Shown: positions 12,835 through 26,100 of the stretch, in pieces | Numbering within the stretch: the stretch's first letter is position 1 | Layout of the letters: each line of letters starts with the position of its first letter | Assembly (NCBI GenBank): GCA_963969345.1 | Contig: OZ017768.1 | Coordinates: 1,364,001-1,428,000, forward strand | DNA: 64,000 nucleotides | Source of the DNA: Turbatrix aceti | Taxonomy: Eukaryota; Nematoda; Chromadorea; Rhabditida; Panagrolaimidae | Reading direction: 5' to 3' | Notes under the pieces: generated by a model | Told to the model about the DNA's origin: nothing | The model's database searches: none | Seen by the model: only the letters and a program-made list of their open reading frames with translations | Translations under genes and position numbers: made by a program

Positions 12835-12965
12835 CTCGCAGATCTTTTGTGTGATTGAGAAAAAATATAAATAAATTTACGCGCAAACACCGCTGCAGCG
12901 GTTGCAATTCCAAAACAAATACATAGAAATCAGCAACCCTAAAAGTTGTCCTAATTTTCAAAAAA

Positions 12966-13122
12966 ACATTACTTTTGCTGTGAATAACATTCAATTTTTA
13001 TCGCTGATGCGGAGTAACAATTATTTTCACTATTTTGTTACGTTTGCAAAGAAGAACTTACATTTTTGTCGCTCTTATGTTACTTATAACAACATATAAA
13101 AACATAAGAGCGACAAAAAATG
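12966..13122 (-). repeat. GTAAC dispersed repeat, copy 4, with terminal foldback
   Basis: Reverse-orientation copy (ATTACTTTTGCTGTGAATAA, CACTATTTTGTTACG). It ends in a foldback: 13063-13081 pairs perfectly with 13101-13119, and after a one-base bulge CA/TG also pair. The loop is 19 nt. Confidence 0.65.
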
Positions 13123-13647
13123 CCAATCAGATTTTTTATGCGCTAATTTGTACCGTTACCCAATGAATAATTAGAATCGATCGTGCTTGGCAGAAGAATT
13201 AAAGAATTCTTTGTCCCGCCTTCTGTTTTGTTAACCCCGTCTTTGCGGTGCTGTTTGATGTCTATCGCCTCCAGCGCGACGTCGACGATGATGATGCACG
13301 CCATCAAGAAGAGACAACGTGCAATACCCAACGTGTGACCGAAAAAAATGCGAAAGAAAGATGTAAAATGTTGTGGTGGTGTAGTACCTCGCGTGGTGTT
13401 ATCAACGCTGTCTACCAGCCTCGATCATCATCACGTTGTTATCTGATCTGGATAATCACGTAATTTTTTTATAAACAAACACGCATTTACGTACACCGTT
13501 GAATTGAAACCCGAAATTCCTTTCGCATGTTGCACGCGGAATTTGTTTTTGACTCGCGTGCTATTGTTTTTTTCCCCGAGACATTCATAATTTTGTTGCT
13601 TCTTTCCAGCCTTTTTTGCAACCCATCCGGTATTTTTTCTTCTGTAC

Positions 13648-16600
13648 ATGCTCCAATCTGCTGTGCTTTGGAGTCCTCGTTCGATAAGATGGCAGCACAT
13701 CCGGGCATTTTCTGCTCAACAGGCCGCTGCTGCGCTCCGACCTTTCTACTTTGCTGTCCATCCCGATCGCTACGCTCGGACACCGGAAATACGATCGAGA
13801 AATGAGAAATCACTTCAGGTTGGTTCAACTGTTCAACTGTCGTGTGACGGGTCTATTTTTTTGTTTCCGCCTTCTTGGGGAACAATTTGTCTTTTACCTG
13901 CGTTTTTCAGTGTTCCTTGATTTTTGTTGACTTACATTTAAAATTTTTTTAATGGCAAAATTGTATAAAAAGTTTCAAAACACAGTTTTTTAATATTGTG
14001 TAAACTTCTGGATGATTTTTACCATCTGATAATCACTCATATCAGTTTGTCTAAAATCCATGTTTTCGTAGCGCAGGAGCTAAAAAATAAATTATCTTGA
14101 AATATAAAATCCAGGGTAAAACGGAGATCGATTTTCTCAATGAATTCTTTCTCTACCTAACTGCTGGAATAATAACCATGAGACCGAACGCTTTCGTCGA
14201 AGCATAATTCATGTGCCAGGCGCGGTATTTCGGTGATCACAGACTAAAAAAATATTTTCCGATAATTGTCAAAATTTTTTTAAATTTAATTTTTTTCTCA
14301 AAGTTTTAATTTTACGTTTACGATTTTTGAAACGCATACGGTATGAAAAATGATCGTAAAATAAATAAAAAAGAATTTGCAAAAAAGAATTTTGAATGTC
14401 ATGAACTTTTTTGGCAAAGTGCGACAAACGAATTTTATTTTTTTTCATACGTTTCACGCGTTCAGTTTTCTAATTCCATTTTCAACGTGCCACAACGTCC
14501 TTTCATGTTGTATTTAGATCTTCAACGGCTACCTAAACGACCTCTTCCCGCACAACCATGCCTCCGCAAAACAACCCGTCAAAGTCATCTTCTCCGTTCT
14601 CCGAGACGAGAAAGGCACTCTCGAAGACGTCACGCTCAATCTCACGTCCAGCGACCCACATCAGGTCGTCGAGATGGCGCTGAAGAAGCTCAACCTCAGC
14701 GTTGAGCATCTCCCGCGTCCGAAAAAACAGAAGCAGCATCCGATTCCGACACACCGGACAGCAACAACCCACGCCGAGACGTCGAGCGGAGATTCGATGG
14801 ACGATCTCTTCTGGAAGCTGCGAGAAGCCAATCAAAAGCTCCGAAAGAAGCGTGCGAGCGAAGTCAAGCCGAAGGATTTGTTCACGAATCTGACGAGACT
14901 CCGGGAGACCGCCGTGAAGCAGCTCAACAATCACATGAAGGTCAAGCAGCATCTTCAGGAGGATATTGACTTTGTCATGGTCAAAACTGGCGCTACTGCG
15001 GTTAGTTGGGGGGTTTTTATTGATTTGTTGTTGATATGACTGTTTTTGATGCAAAATAGGTATATCGGGGGGTTTTAAACGTGAATTATAAACGTGAATT
15101 CGGTTAAAAATCTTACCTGTCCGCGTAACACATTTTTATTACTATTTTGTTACTTTTGCTCGGAGTAACATTCACTTTTTGTTGCTAAAATATTACTTTT
15201 GGATTTACGGGCTGAAGTTAAGTAACACCTTTTTTCACTATTATGTTATTTTTAATACTCTGGTCGATCACTTTTTTTTGTGAGTAATACTTTTGTGTCC
15301 CTGTTTTGTTACTTTCGGTTGGACAGTCTAAACTGAAGTAATGTTTTTCGTTTCTATTTTATTACTTTCGTTACGAGTAATAATTTGTTTTTGTGTCTAA
15401 TATGTTACTTTCGTAGTGCCATTGAAAATAATTTGCTATTTTGCTACTTTGGTTCAATAAGTGGCATAAAAAAATTTTTAGATTCGAGGAAACTATTTTT
15501 TACCTCCAAGCCTGTTTTAGATAACCTGGGAAATAGAATGGGAGCACACATACATGAAACGATGCATCCACAACGTTGAAAACATGATATCCCACGCGAC
15601 CTGTGATTCTGAACGACAATCCATGCTTCGGGCTATCAGGGGCCATGATGTGATGTAAGGAGCTTCGAAGCCTTCCAAACTTTCTCATTATTTATCATTG
15701 TTCTTACAGCTTCGGTCGGGGAACCTTTGTCTGCTGCGATGGATCGTTACAATTCGGCGCGGATGACGTACCCGAAAAGTGGATGAAGCTCTGCCTAGAA
15801 GCCAACGTTCGTCGACTTGAACTCAAAAAATTCCACTTTCTGGTTGCCAGAATCAGCGAACTTCTGGAGAGTCAGGTGCACTTTAAGCCCCACGACAACC
15901 TGCTCAAGGCTATCATCCAATTTGAGGGTTTTATTACCAAGTAGGTTTGAACTTTTTTTATGCTTGCTAATATTTTTTATGCTGCTTTTCACTATTTTTT
16001 TCAGACTGGTTCTCAGTGACAATTTTTTTAGACTGGGCTTGAAAAGCAAGGGTGAGCTTTTTGAACTCCGACGCTTTGCCAGTGGATCGGTGATCGAGGT
16101 TACCGATGTCTACAGTACGCTGGCTGAGAGTAACGGAGTGATCCATGTGCCTTGCAATGTGGATTTTCGATCACTTGTTGAGTTTTTCAAAAAACGGTAT
16201 GACGATGCTCGGGAAGCGACGGAGAAGACGACAGCTTCGGAAGCGACGGAGAAGTTTCAGCGGCGAAAGGTGAGATTTTTTTCGTGGTGAGAGTGTGATT
16301 TCGGGTTACGGTGTTGCTGCGTAACATTTTTTTTGGGAATTTTATGTCGGGTTTTTTTCGTTGTGGGAGTTTGGGATTAAGTTACGGTAAAGATTTGGCA
16401 CCTTTTCCGATATTTTTTTCGTGGTGAGAGTTCGCGTCATAAATCGACGCTTTTTTTCTACAAATGTTTTCGTGGCAAAAGTTACGATTAAAATTGGGAT
16501 TTGGGATTCAATTTTGAATTACGATAAAAATTATTATTTGATAAAAAAATTATTTTTTTACCATTTTTTCTTCCCAGGAAGCAGTCGAAGAGCTAGCCTT

Positions 16601-16808
16601 GAGCGTTCGCCGGCAACTCCGCCTCCGCGACATTACCTGGGATTCTTCCCTGTCAACTTTCATGATCACATCCGTTCTCACGAGACTCGAGCAATCCGAT
16701 GACAACCTTCGAAATGCCATTCTCGGACTATCGATACACATTTCAAACAACCCGAATATCTACGTCATGAATGATGGAAAGCTTTCCATTCCGGTTGACT
16801 TTGTCTGA
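13648..16808 (+). CDS. TCAIM: TCAIM homologue (DUF4460/DUF4461, mitochondrial, J-domain-like)
   Basis: Six exons: 13648-13818, 14518-15000, 15521-15654, 15710-15940, 16005-16269 and 16578-16808. All introns are GT..AG with matching phase, giving 504 residues (human TCAIM is about 496). The N-terminus is arginine-rich without acids, like a mitochondrial presequence. Then comes [20 protein letters not shown] with an HPD motif at residues 38-40, the J-domain signature of DUF4460, continuing into NGYLNDLF across the first intron. Exon 2 holds an RDEKGT..DVTL segment and a conserved [17 protein letters not shown] block. Exons 3-6 carry the DUF4461 part ([22 protein letters not shown]-like, [17 protein letters not shown]). 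In vertebrates the protein is mitochondrial and named for dampening T-cell activation; its role here is presumably in mitochondrial protein or metabolic control. Intron 2 contains a GTAAC repeat. Confidence 0.87.
15122..15470 (-). repeat. GTAAC dispersed repeat, copy 5 (long)
   Basis: Longest copy, reverse orientation, inside TCAIM intron 2. Several sub-units appear in tandem: GCTCGGAGTAACATTCAC, TGTTGCTAAAATATTAC, GGGCTGAAGTTAAGTAACA, CAGTCTAAACTGAAGTAA and TCTAATATGTTACTTTC. Confidence 0.8.
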
Positions 16809-17279
16809 TGCCGTCGATCGTTGCAGAGATTTTTATAATAGGTACTGTACATTTTTTTCTTCTTGTTTACATTTGCACATATTTAAAACATATTTGTACA
16901 CACACATACAATAACAACAATGTTGCATTACCGGTGATGGATTGAAAATGAGTAAAGAACATGGCGTTCAGTGAAGGTTGGAGGGTTATCCGTTGACCAA
17001 GGCGGTGGAATATTTATCTATGGGGGGTGGTCCGGGAAGGGGGGCATTGGGCAAGGTGGGTGGTCCTACGACAACTTTTTTCTTGGAGGGGTTTTTTGAG
17101 ATCTGAGATCGATGACAAATTTTTGGGTACCCTTTGGAAATTGTTTATAAGTGGTTTGGGTGATTACCGTATAAAAAAAAGTTTTCGTGCCAAGACCAAA
17201 AATTTTTTTTGCGCTTTAAAATTGGAATTACCCGTTTTTTTGGACTTTGAAATTTTTTTGGCACAAAAAAATTTTTCTC

Positions 17280-19373
17280 TTACAAATATGTAGTGTCATT
17301 CCCTGAGTCAAGTTGAAGCTGTGCAACGAGTAGACTCTCAGATTCCTCGATAGAGTCTAGATTATCTTCCTCCCCCGAAGCCAGCTGAACCTCGACCGTA
17401 TCCTGTTCCCGTTGTTGGTGTTGTGGCTCACTCGGTCTCGCGGTATACCTTCCAGAGCCAATCTCAATACCACCGTTGGATGACATATTGGTATTCGTCG
17501 TGGTTGCCGAAGTCGAGATGAGGGCGTTCTTATTTCCATCAAAATCATTGCTTCGTATCGTAATTGTCGTATACCCGCCGCCGCCTCCGCCACCACCTGA
17601 GCTCGAAGCAGCATCACCGGTGACGGTTGATCGACTCTTTCGTCCTCCTCCATTTCCGCTACCCGTAGTCTGGCGTGTGAGGTGTTGGTTTTCGAGGTTG
17701 GCAACCGACATGCCGTTGACGATGCCTGAGCGTTCGCCGGTTGTATCTCCTCTCGGGCGTTTCATTAGGGACTTGAAGCGGTCACGGTTTGTGTAGTAGG
17801 CCTGAAATTTCTTTTTTTTTTCAATATCGTAATCTTTTTTAAATTATGGTCAAAAATTTTATTAAAAAAAATTCAATGAAATTTTTTTTTCATATTTTTT
17901 TTCAAATTTTATTTTTGAGGTTAAAAAATATAAAAAAAATTGCAAAAAATTCAGATTGGCAAAAAATTCTATAATATCATTTTTAATCCAAAAAATTAAA
18001 AAAATTGATTTTTTCGATATTTTAGAAAATAATTGTAACAAAAAACCTAATTTGGTATTATTTATTTTGGATAAAAAAATAAAAAAATGCATTTTTCGAA
18101 TGTAAAATGTCTTTCTAGAAAAAAATCTAAAATGAAATTTTTGACTTGAAAAATGAAAAAAAATCGAAAGAAAATGAAAAAAATGGAATTTTTACACAAA
18201 AATCTAAAAAAATGTCACTTTTCGATTTTTTTACAATATTTCTACCAAAAAAATTCCACTCACCTTAAAGCAAGGAAACTTGAGCAAGAAAGTCGCCCGG
18301 TAATCCGTAGAACAGGCACAAAAAATATAAAACTGTGCAGCGTGATTCGTGATTTCGAGAACGTTAGCAATGGCTCGAAAAATCTGATAGTCCGCTCTGT
18401 TCTTGACGACTTCGTTGATGAATATGAGATTGATAGCCGCAGGCAGGTTGCAGATGAAGAACATGACTGCTATGCCCCCTAGGATGTAGAGCAGCGTGTC
18501 ATCCCTCGCTGACGAACTCGTAGCCGCCCCAGCTGTCGTCCCGGTGCTTGTTTCCCTGTTCTTCAGCCTCGAAAACATAGTTTGCCGCCTTCTGAAGGCA
18601 CACATGATCCGGCCATTGAGATAGGCAAGCAGAATAATCGGTCCAAAACGAAGTGTTAGTTCCCGGGTAAATTCGTACGCCTGCCAGAGTGGTGTCTTGG
18701 AAGTCGGAGAATCGATATTCGTATACGTAATGTCTCCATTAGGCTGGATTCTGCAGGCTACAGTATGTCTACCGTATGCGTAGGGCACGTACAGGATGAG
18801 GGGTATGATGTAGGCGAGGGCTATCGCAGTCAGCGCTCTTTTTGGCGAGTTCCAAGCCCGGAAGGACATTGGATGGATGATCGAGATGTACCGTTCCAAA
18901 CTCAGTGCCACGACTATGAACACCCCGGTGCCCAGGGCCCAGTTGATGCAGGACAGATTCAGATAGGCAGCGTAGAAGCCGAACCAGTAGGAGTGATGGA
19001 TTTTGTCGCGAAATCTCTCGAGCATGGTGAACGTGAAGACGAAGATCATGCAAAACAGGTCCGCGACTGCCAACGCCCGGAGGTACATGTACGAGACCGC
19101 TCTCAGACGACGTGAAGCCAGGGTTACGAGGTTCATGATGTTGCCTATGATCCCGATGATGCAGATTGCAGGCAGAATGTACTGGTAGACTATGGATAGG
19201 AAGATTCCTATCATCTGGGGCGGGGGACGATTGACGAAGACTGTCGGCAGAACGTGCGTGCACATAAGCGTCGATCCGGGGACCAGAGACGATCCAGGTG
19301 GAAGTGAGGGTGACGGTTGTTGTTGCATGGTCACGAAAGACGAGGATGACGACGACGCTGTTGCGTTTGTCAT
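17280..19373 (-). CDS. class A peptide GPCR, FMRFamide-receptor-like
   Basis: Two coding exons, 19373-18264 and 17801-17280, with a 462-bp AT-rich GT..AG intron in phase 0; 543 residues. A serine/proline-rich extracellular tail (about 50 residues) is followed by seven membrane segments. TM1 has IIGNIMNLV, TM2 has LRALAVADLFC, TM3 ends LSLERYISIIHPM (ERY in place of DRY), TM6 has VMFFICNLPAAINLI and TM7 has ITNHAAQFYIFC. The NxxN..V TM1 signature, LxALAxADL and the ERYIxxxHP block resemble invertebrate FMRFamide/neuropeptide receptors; the ligand cannot be told. The intracellular tail is long (about 180 residues) and rich in G/S/T, with acidic SGEEDNLDSIEESESLL near the end. A TTTTTTTCAG acceptor ends 2 bases before the ATG, suggesting trans-splicing or a non-coding first exon. 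Confidence 0.87.
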
Positions 19374-20198
19374 CACTGAAAAAAATTATAAGTTACGATA
19401 AGTGCTACGGTCTGTCTGGACACGAAGTAGAAATAGAAAATTATGCAATTTTGAGTTTTTCGTCGACTAAAAATTTTCCTTTGTAAACAGGTTAGGCATT
19501 ATTAGGAGGCGTGGTAAAATCCTAGACTTTGGTTGTACATAGGATAGGCTACTGTGCCACCTCTGGGAGCGCCAACATTTGTAATTGACGAATTTTTAGG
19601 TGAGGTCAAATTTTGCATCGAAAGCCCAAATTAGAATTCTAGAATTTTTGCACGCGAGGAAAAAAAATTCCAACCAAGTAACCAAGTTCCATTTACCAAA
19701 AAGCAGAAAATGGACTGACCGTAGTCGTCCGAAGACGCAGAAAAAAACCGACCCAAAAAGTTCTCGTTAGCAAAAACCAAAAAGGAACCCAAATCAGTGG
19801 AGCACGCGCGCGTCGAAGACACAACTCTCGTTTTTACGGTCTATTGTAAGAATCGAGGGCGGAAGGAAGACGAGGCAAGGCATTGAGCCTTGCTGGGTTG
19901 ACTTCTTTTCAATCACAGAGAGAACTCATAACGCTCGACTTCCGGATCTCGTTAACATGCGCCTCTGAGGCCGGCTAGGGTTGGGTTGGGGTTGTCACGA
20001 AATGTGTGGGCTGGGTGGTGATGGTGATTGCATGTTGTCTCTTTTTTTTAAATTTTTCTGCAGGGAGGGGGGGGTCTGTAGACTGCCCTCTACATAGATA
20101 GTTTTGGAAGGGGACGTGAAAAAAAAATTGTTTTTGGTAGCTCACGATCTTTTTTTTTGTAGGGGACACACGCGGAAAAAAGGAAGTAGACATACACG

Positions 20199-23100
20199 AT
20201 GGCAGATGACGACAACGAAATCGGACTCCCACAAAAGGGACTCAATGGCATAATCAAAGACGTCCTCCCAGATGTACGAATTGCCAATGATACCCGTGAT
20301 CTCATCAATCAGGCGTGCGTCGAATTCATTCGACACCTCTCCCGCGAGGCTCAGAGGATCTCGAGTGATGATCAGCGAAAAACTATCTACCATGAACATA
20401 TCCAGAAAGGTTCGTTGACAAACAGAATTTTTTTTCACCGGACAAAAATTAAAAAAAAATTTCCTTAGAAAATTTGAAAAATTTTTATATTAAGTTCGTA
20501 AATGCGTATACTATTAGCTGTGCCATCTTGTAATGGCATAGCAGTATCATTTAAAAAAGTTAGGTTTTGGCTTTGTTTATTTACCTTTCTAAATATCTAA
20601 TGCGCTTCATAGTTAAAAAAAGAATTCCTTCTGGTCTTCATTAGTAACGTGTTTGACGTATGCAAGCGTAATTGGACTTTTTTTTGCAAAAAAAAAGTTT
20701 TCCGCGTAAAGTATGTTTAAAAAATAATGTGGCTTTTTAGTGTTTGTAAAGGTGAGATAGTTGTTTTTGCAAGTTTTCTGCGTGGTATGGGCTGGGGGGC
20801 GGACGTCAGTGTCAAAAGGGTTCTGTACCAAAAAAGGTAAAAAAAGAAATTTTAATTTAAAAAAATTTTTGTTAAGAAAAGTAATAAAATAAGGATGTAA
20901 CTTGAATGTTACTCCGACTATAAGTAATACAATAGCGACAAAACGTGAATGTTACTTTTAGCAAAAGTAATAAAATAGCGAAACAAAGTATTACTTTCCT
21001 TCAGACTGCAAAAACAAAAGTAATATTTTAACAAAAAATCGTGAATGTTGTTTCTAGCAAAAGTAACGTTTTAGCGTTAATATTTTCAATAAAAGTAACA
21101 TTTGAGCAAAATTTCTTCCGTGTTATATCCGTATCGCTGGAATAAAGGATCAACACGGATCGCGCAAGAAATACAACTTTTTCACACTAAAAACAATCCA
21201 AAGCACAAAAATTTATTTATTAGTGTAATACGCATCTACTTTTTTTCTGTCCTTTAGATTCATCCGCCAATTGCGTGGACAGATGGTCGTAAATCCGAAA
21301 AGTACACTGAAGTACAAAAAGCAGAGGTTTTTCTCTGGTTTAGCTGTTATCCTTGTTTCCGCCGGACATTTTTGAAAACAACAAAATTATATAGTTGCAT
21401 TTGGGGTATAAATAGAACTTTTTTCTGGGGTTTTTGTTGCAGTTTTTTGGTTTAGATAGAATTTTTGTTTTAAAATTTTTTTTAAAATTTTTGATTATTG
21501 TTTTATAAAAAAAGTGACAGAAAACTCGTGTTTACAAAATTAAAACAGTCGATTGTCTTTTTTTGAAGGAAACAACAAATTTGATAGAACTTACGCGTTT
21601 TTGTTTTCTGTCTCTCTTTTATTTCAAGTACGACGAATTGTCAAATAATTATGCTAACAGTGCGGTTGTAAAGTTTGTATGCGTCCTGACTTTTGCGCTT
21701 TGACAGGCTAAAAATAAGGTACTCGGACAAAAAGAACATGAGTGGATTTAAACTCTGGTAAAATAGGCTAAAAACTCCCGACGGACCCAAAAAAAGCAAG
21801 TAACAACGAAAAATATGTCGAACAAGAAAAAAAAGTGACGGAAAGAATATGATTTTTTATTCTTTACATGGTACAATTGACATCGAAAAGTGAGCCTAAT
21901 TTGGAAGAACAAAATGGGTGCGATTACTGATTCATCTCCAGAGGCCCCAACTGGCCCTAGGCCCCTTACAAGGGTAGAGAGAGCGGAATTCGCTGTGTCC
22001 TGCTGTTTTTGTACTGGTAGCTGCTCTGTCCGTCGCTCTCGTGATTCGGAAACAAGAGGGCAGACACGGCAGGGGAAGTGACTGTCTTGACTTGACTTTT
22101 GACGTTTTTTTCAACAAAAAATTAGCGGGGCAAAAAAGTGGGGGATGAGAAATACAAATGTTAACGCGTTATTTTTTATATTTATAATAAATTTTTAGCA
22201 TAAATAATTTTGCATTTTTGTACGGAATTGTTTTGGACAAAACAAAAAATTCGTATTACTAAAAATTTGTTTAGTTTTTTTCCTACGAATATTTTTACGA
22301 TTAGACAGTGAATCATGCTACGCCTGATCCGATAGAGATATCAGACGCACGACGGATATTCAACACACGCGCTTAATTATATTGTTTTTCTGCATTCAAG
22401 AACACGAGATCAAGGGCAAAAATTTTTTTACTGATAACCAATTTTATTTTGGCAACAAAAGATTTTATCCTGAACAAAAGTAACAAAATTAAGGCAAAAT
22501 TTGAATTTTACTGATATCAAAAGTAATAAAATAAATAGTACAAAAAATGTTACTTCACATTTCGATCTGTAATTTCTGCATTGCACGCGATACACGTTGT
22601 CTAACGAATGTACCTAAAGTTTGTCGGTTGTATTTTTTTCGATGTAGTAAATGTAGTATCTGACGTGAAAGTATGCATAAAATTTATTGCCCCCCTTGTA
22701 AGGTGCACAGTGTTGGAGGCGTGCAGTTAAGGGCCTACTCATTAATGGCCTGTTACACGCCTAACTGACCTATGTATTCCATACAAAACATAATGCACAA
22801 AAAAATAATAAAAAAATCCAAACTTTTCATAAATGTTTTTTCAGCTCTCGAAAACCTCGGATTTCCACCTGATTTTTCGGAAGCAGCAGATCGGGTCCTC
22901 GAAGAGTGCAAAGTGCACGCAGAAAAGCGACTCAAACGCAAAAAGTCTCGACTGGATAAATGCGGCATTCCAGAAGACCAATTACTCGAAATGCAACAAA
23001 AACTTATCGAAGAGGTTGGTTGGTTGTTGCTTCTTTCTTCTGTCTTCTATCTTCTGTCAAAGACTCCTCCGCGCCTCTGCAGCAGTTGGGGGGATGCGCT

Positions 23101-26100
23101 TTTGGACTGAAGTCTATAACTAACTAACCAACTAAATACTCTGCTAAATATGTAAGGGTAAAAGTTTCTTCTTCGACTCCCTCTTCTTTTTTTGTTGTTT
23201 GGGGAGGGGGATGGATTTTAACTGGGAGCAGTACTATGTGAGATGTACTACGTCACTGGAATCGGGAATTTGAAAATTTGTCAAAATTGGGCGATCAAAG
23301 AAGAAAAATTATAAATGAATTGTTAAGCGAGAAAAAAACACAGAATAAATTTTTTCTACGCATGAAAAATAAATTTTTACGTCATTAGTTTTTTTTCGCG
23401 CAGTTTGCAGTGCTGTTCTGCAAAATTAAAGGGAAGAATGTTTCCTGCTTTTTTTAAAGAGTGCAGATAAAATGAGGGGGAGGGGACGTGAACCTGTACA
23501 GATAAAACTCCCGCTTTTGTTTTACCAGTTGGACAACAACCTACACGAAACGAAAAAAAATTAACTGCGCCAATTAGTTGTTAATTTAGATACTTTTTAG
23601 AAAATTATTGTACTTTTTATGCGATTCAAGTATTTTCATTATTTTTTGTAAAAAAAATTGGTAAAAGTTAATCTACAAAAAATTTAAAATTGAAAAGTAT
23701 AATTAAAAAAAAATGCCACCTTCCATGTTTATTTTGGATAAAAACAACAAAACAAGGGCACATTATTATTATTATTATTATTTCACCATTACTCAGTGGT
23801 CGTTGCAAAAGTAAATGTTAGGAACAAAGAGTGAATCAGGGTGGCGAAGCGGGAGAATCTCCTGGGAGAATTTCTCCGGAGATTCTCCCAGGTGAGAAAA
23901 ATCTCCCAGAAGATTTGAAAATGATTTCACGGGAAATAGTAAAACAAATAATGAGAAGATCGTGTTTTTATAAATCGGTGCAAACACAAATGTGTTAGCA
24001 ATGTGTCTGAAACATGACAGAACTGTTTGTTTTGATTTTTGTGATGTAAGTAATTTTTTTAGGTGGGAAACTTTTTTGAATGCTGTTTGGCAAACGGGGT
24101 CTTTCTCCCAGGTTGCAATCTCCCGGGATATTTTGCCACCCTGGAGTGAATGTTACTCCGAGCAAAAGTAATGAAACAGCGAAAAAAAGTGTTACTTCAC
24201 TTTAGCCGGCAAATTCGAAAGTAACAAAGTAGCGGCGAAATTGGACTGTTACTTGTGACACAAGTAATGTTTTAGCGCCAAAAAGACAATCTTACTTTCA
24301 TCAAAAGCACAAAAGTCATGTATTATAACAAATTCCTGATTCTTCGACGCTAATCAGAACTCGAAAATTTTTTAGGCTTAACAAAGTTCAAAAAACAAAC
24401 AACGGGATAAAATCTGAATGAATTGATGCTAATGGAGAATTGTAAAAAAAATACAGAGAGAAAGAGTGAGAGAGGGTTAAGTTAAATGCTTACACCATTT
24501 AACACATTTTTTAGTGAAAACATACATGCAAACAACGATAGCCTAGCCCCCGTTGACTGGCATGGATTTGTGTAGACACCAGATTTGTTGGCATGCAGCA
24601 CATTGTGCAAGTTTTGATAGTTGAAAAACAATCAATACAAACAAAAAGAGGGATGATCGTTTGGAAATAATTCGGATCTTTGGAAATCAAAAAATGGAAA
24701 TTTAGCAGAAATTCGGTATTTTTTTGCATAAACATGTTTAGTATATATGTACGTATGCGTTTGTGTGCGCGCTTAGGTTTTGAAAAAAACACTTCCGAGA
24801 ACGTTGACAAAAATGTGTACCGGGTGACAGCTAGTTTCACACAGTGTCTAAATGAATGACAGGCAAAAAAATGTTGTTTTGCAAGGGCAGTTTGAGTTGG
24901 GTTTGTGCCATCGTATGTCGTCACCTAACATGCCATCGTATTATGTCGCCGATTATGATTTTGAAAAATTTTTAAACGTGAAAAACTTTTTGTTCCGCGA
25001 AGTGCTAAAAAAAGTACAAAAAAAATTTTTTCGAACGTTCAACGATGGGTCGAAAAATACAAAAACGCATAAAAATTATAGGATATATTTTTTATACCCA
25101 ATAAAAAATATTCGAGGCTGAGGACATGAAGAAAAGAAAATAGTGGAAAATACTGTTCGTAGTTATTTTTTGTTTACATCCCATTTAGCCAGGCTATGCT
25201 AGGCTAGGCTGACAGACTGAACGGAACATCCGAACTCTGTCAAAAAAGGCTATTTGTTGTCAAACAAGATAACCCGGAGATATGTTTTATAAATTTCTCA
25301 AAACACCAAAGAGTTGAGTATAAAATTGAAACAATGGTGACCAAAGACAAAAAATATTTCGCGACATAGACGACTTTTGACTGACTGACTGTGACCCCCC
25401 CCCCCCTTTTTCTGGCACTCGGCACCAAATACAAATACTCAGACCGTTCTTGTATCTACAGAGAGGGGAGGGGGTGCGAAAAAAAGCGCGTAGAAAACAG
25501 ATGACCCCCAATGGATTACTTAAGAAACCCGTTTAAAGTCAAGAAAAGTTCTTCAATGCCGTTGGTATTATATGTGCCGTGCAACTGAATTTTTATATCT
25601 TACGTATCAATGTTTTTTTATTCTTGCAAAAACAAAATTTCGGTAAGGACATGAGAATGTTTTTGGGGTAAAAATTGACGAAAACAATACCCAAAAAACG
25701 CTTGCGTTCTCAGGATGAATTTTAAATAGATAAATTTTGGTAGATTTTTGCTATTTGTTTTTTTTGTTTTTGAAGAAAAAATGAATAAGATACCAAAAAA
25801 TATTCTAATTGTCTGCGTGGTCCTGACTCAATTGTCAATCAAAAAATGACATTCGTCCCTCTCTCGCATCTTTAGGTCAGGACTTTCGTCGGTTTCTTCC
25901 ATGAAAATAAATAGTAAATGAGGGAGGTGGGGGTGGGTGTTGTAATTGGAAAAAAAAATTAGGAACTCAAAAAAAATTTTTCGTTGTTCGTATTTAAAAA
26001 TAATTTTCATCTGAAATTTTAAAGATGAAAAATTTTTTTATTACAAAATTTTTTGGGTTTACAAAAAAAAATTCTTACATGCATTCCACGCAGTCGTCGA

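Noticed and set aside
18769..19263. 164-codon frame antiparallel in phase to the GPCR
   Set aside because: Shadow of the GPCR exon, which explains its codon use.
24511..24924. 137-codon minus-strand frame in Dr1 intron
   Set aside because: Composition equals the surrounding AT filler; no motifs or splice context.
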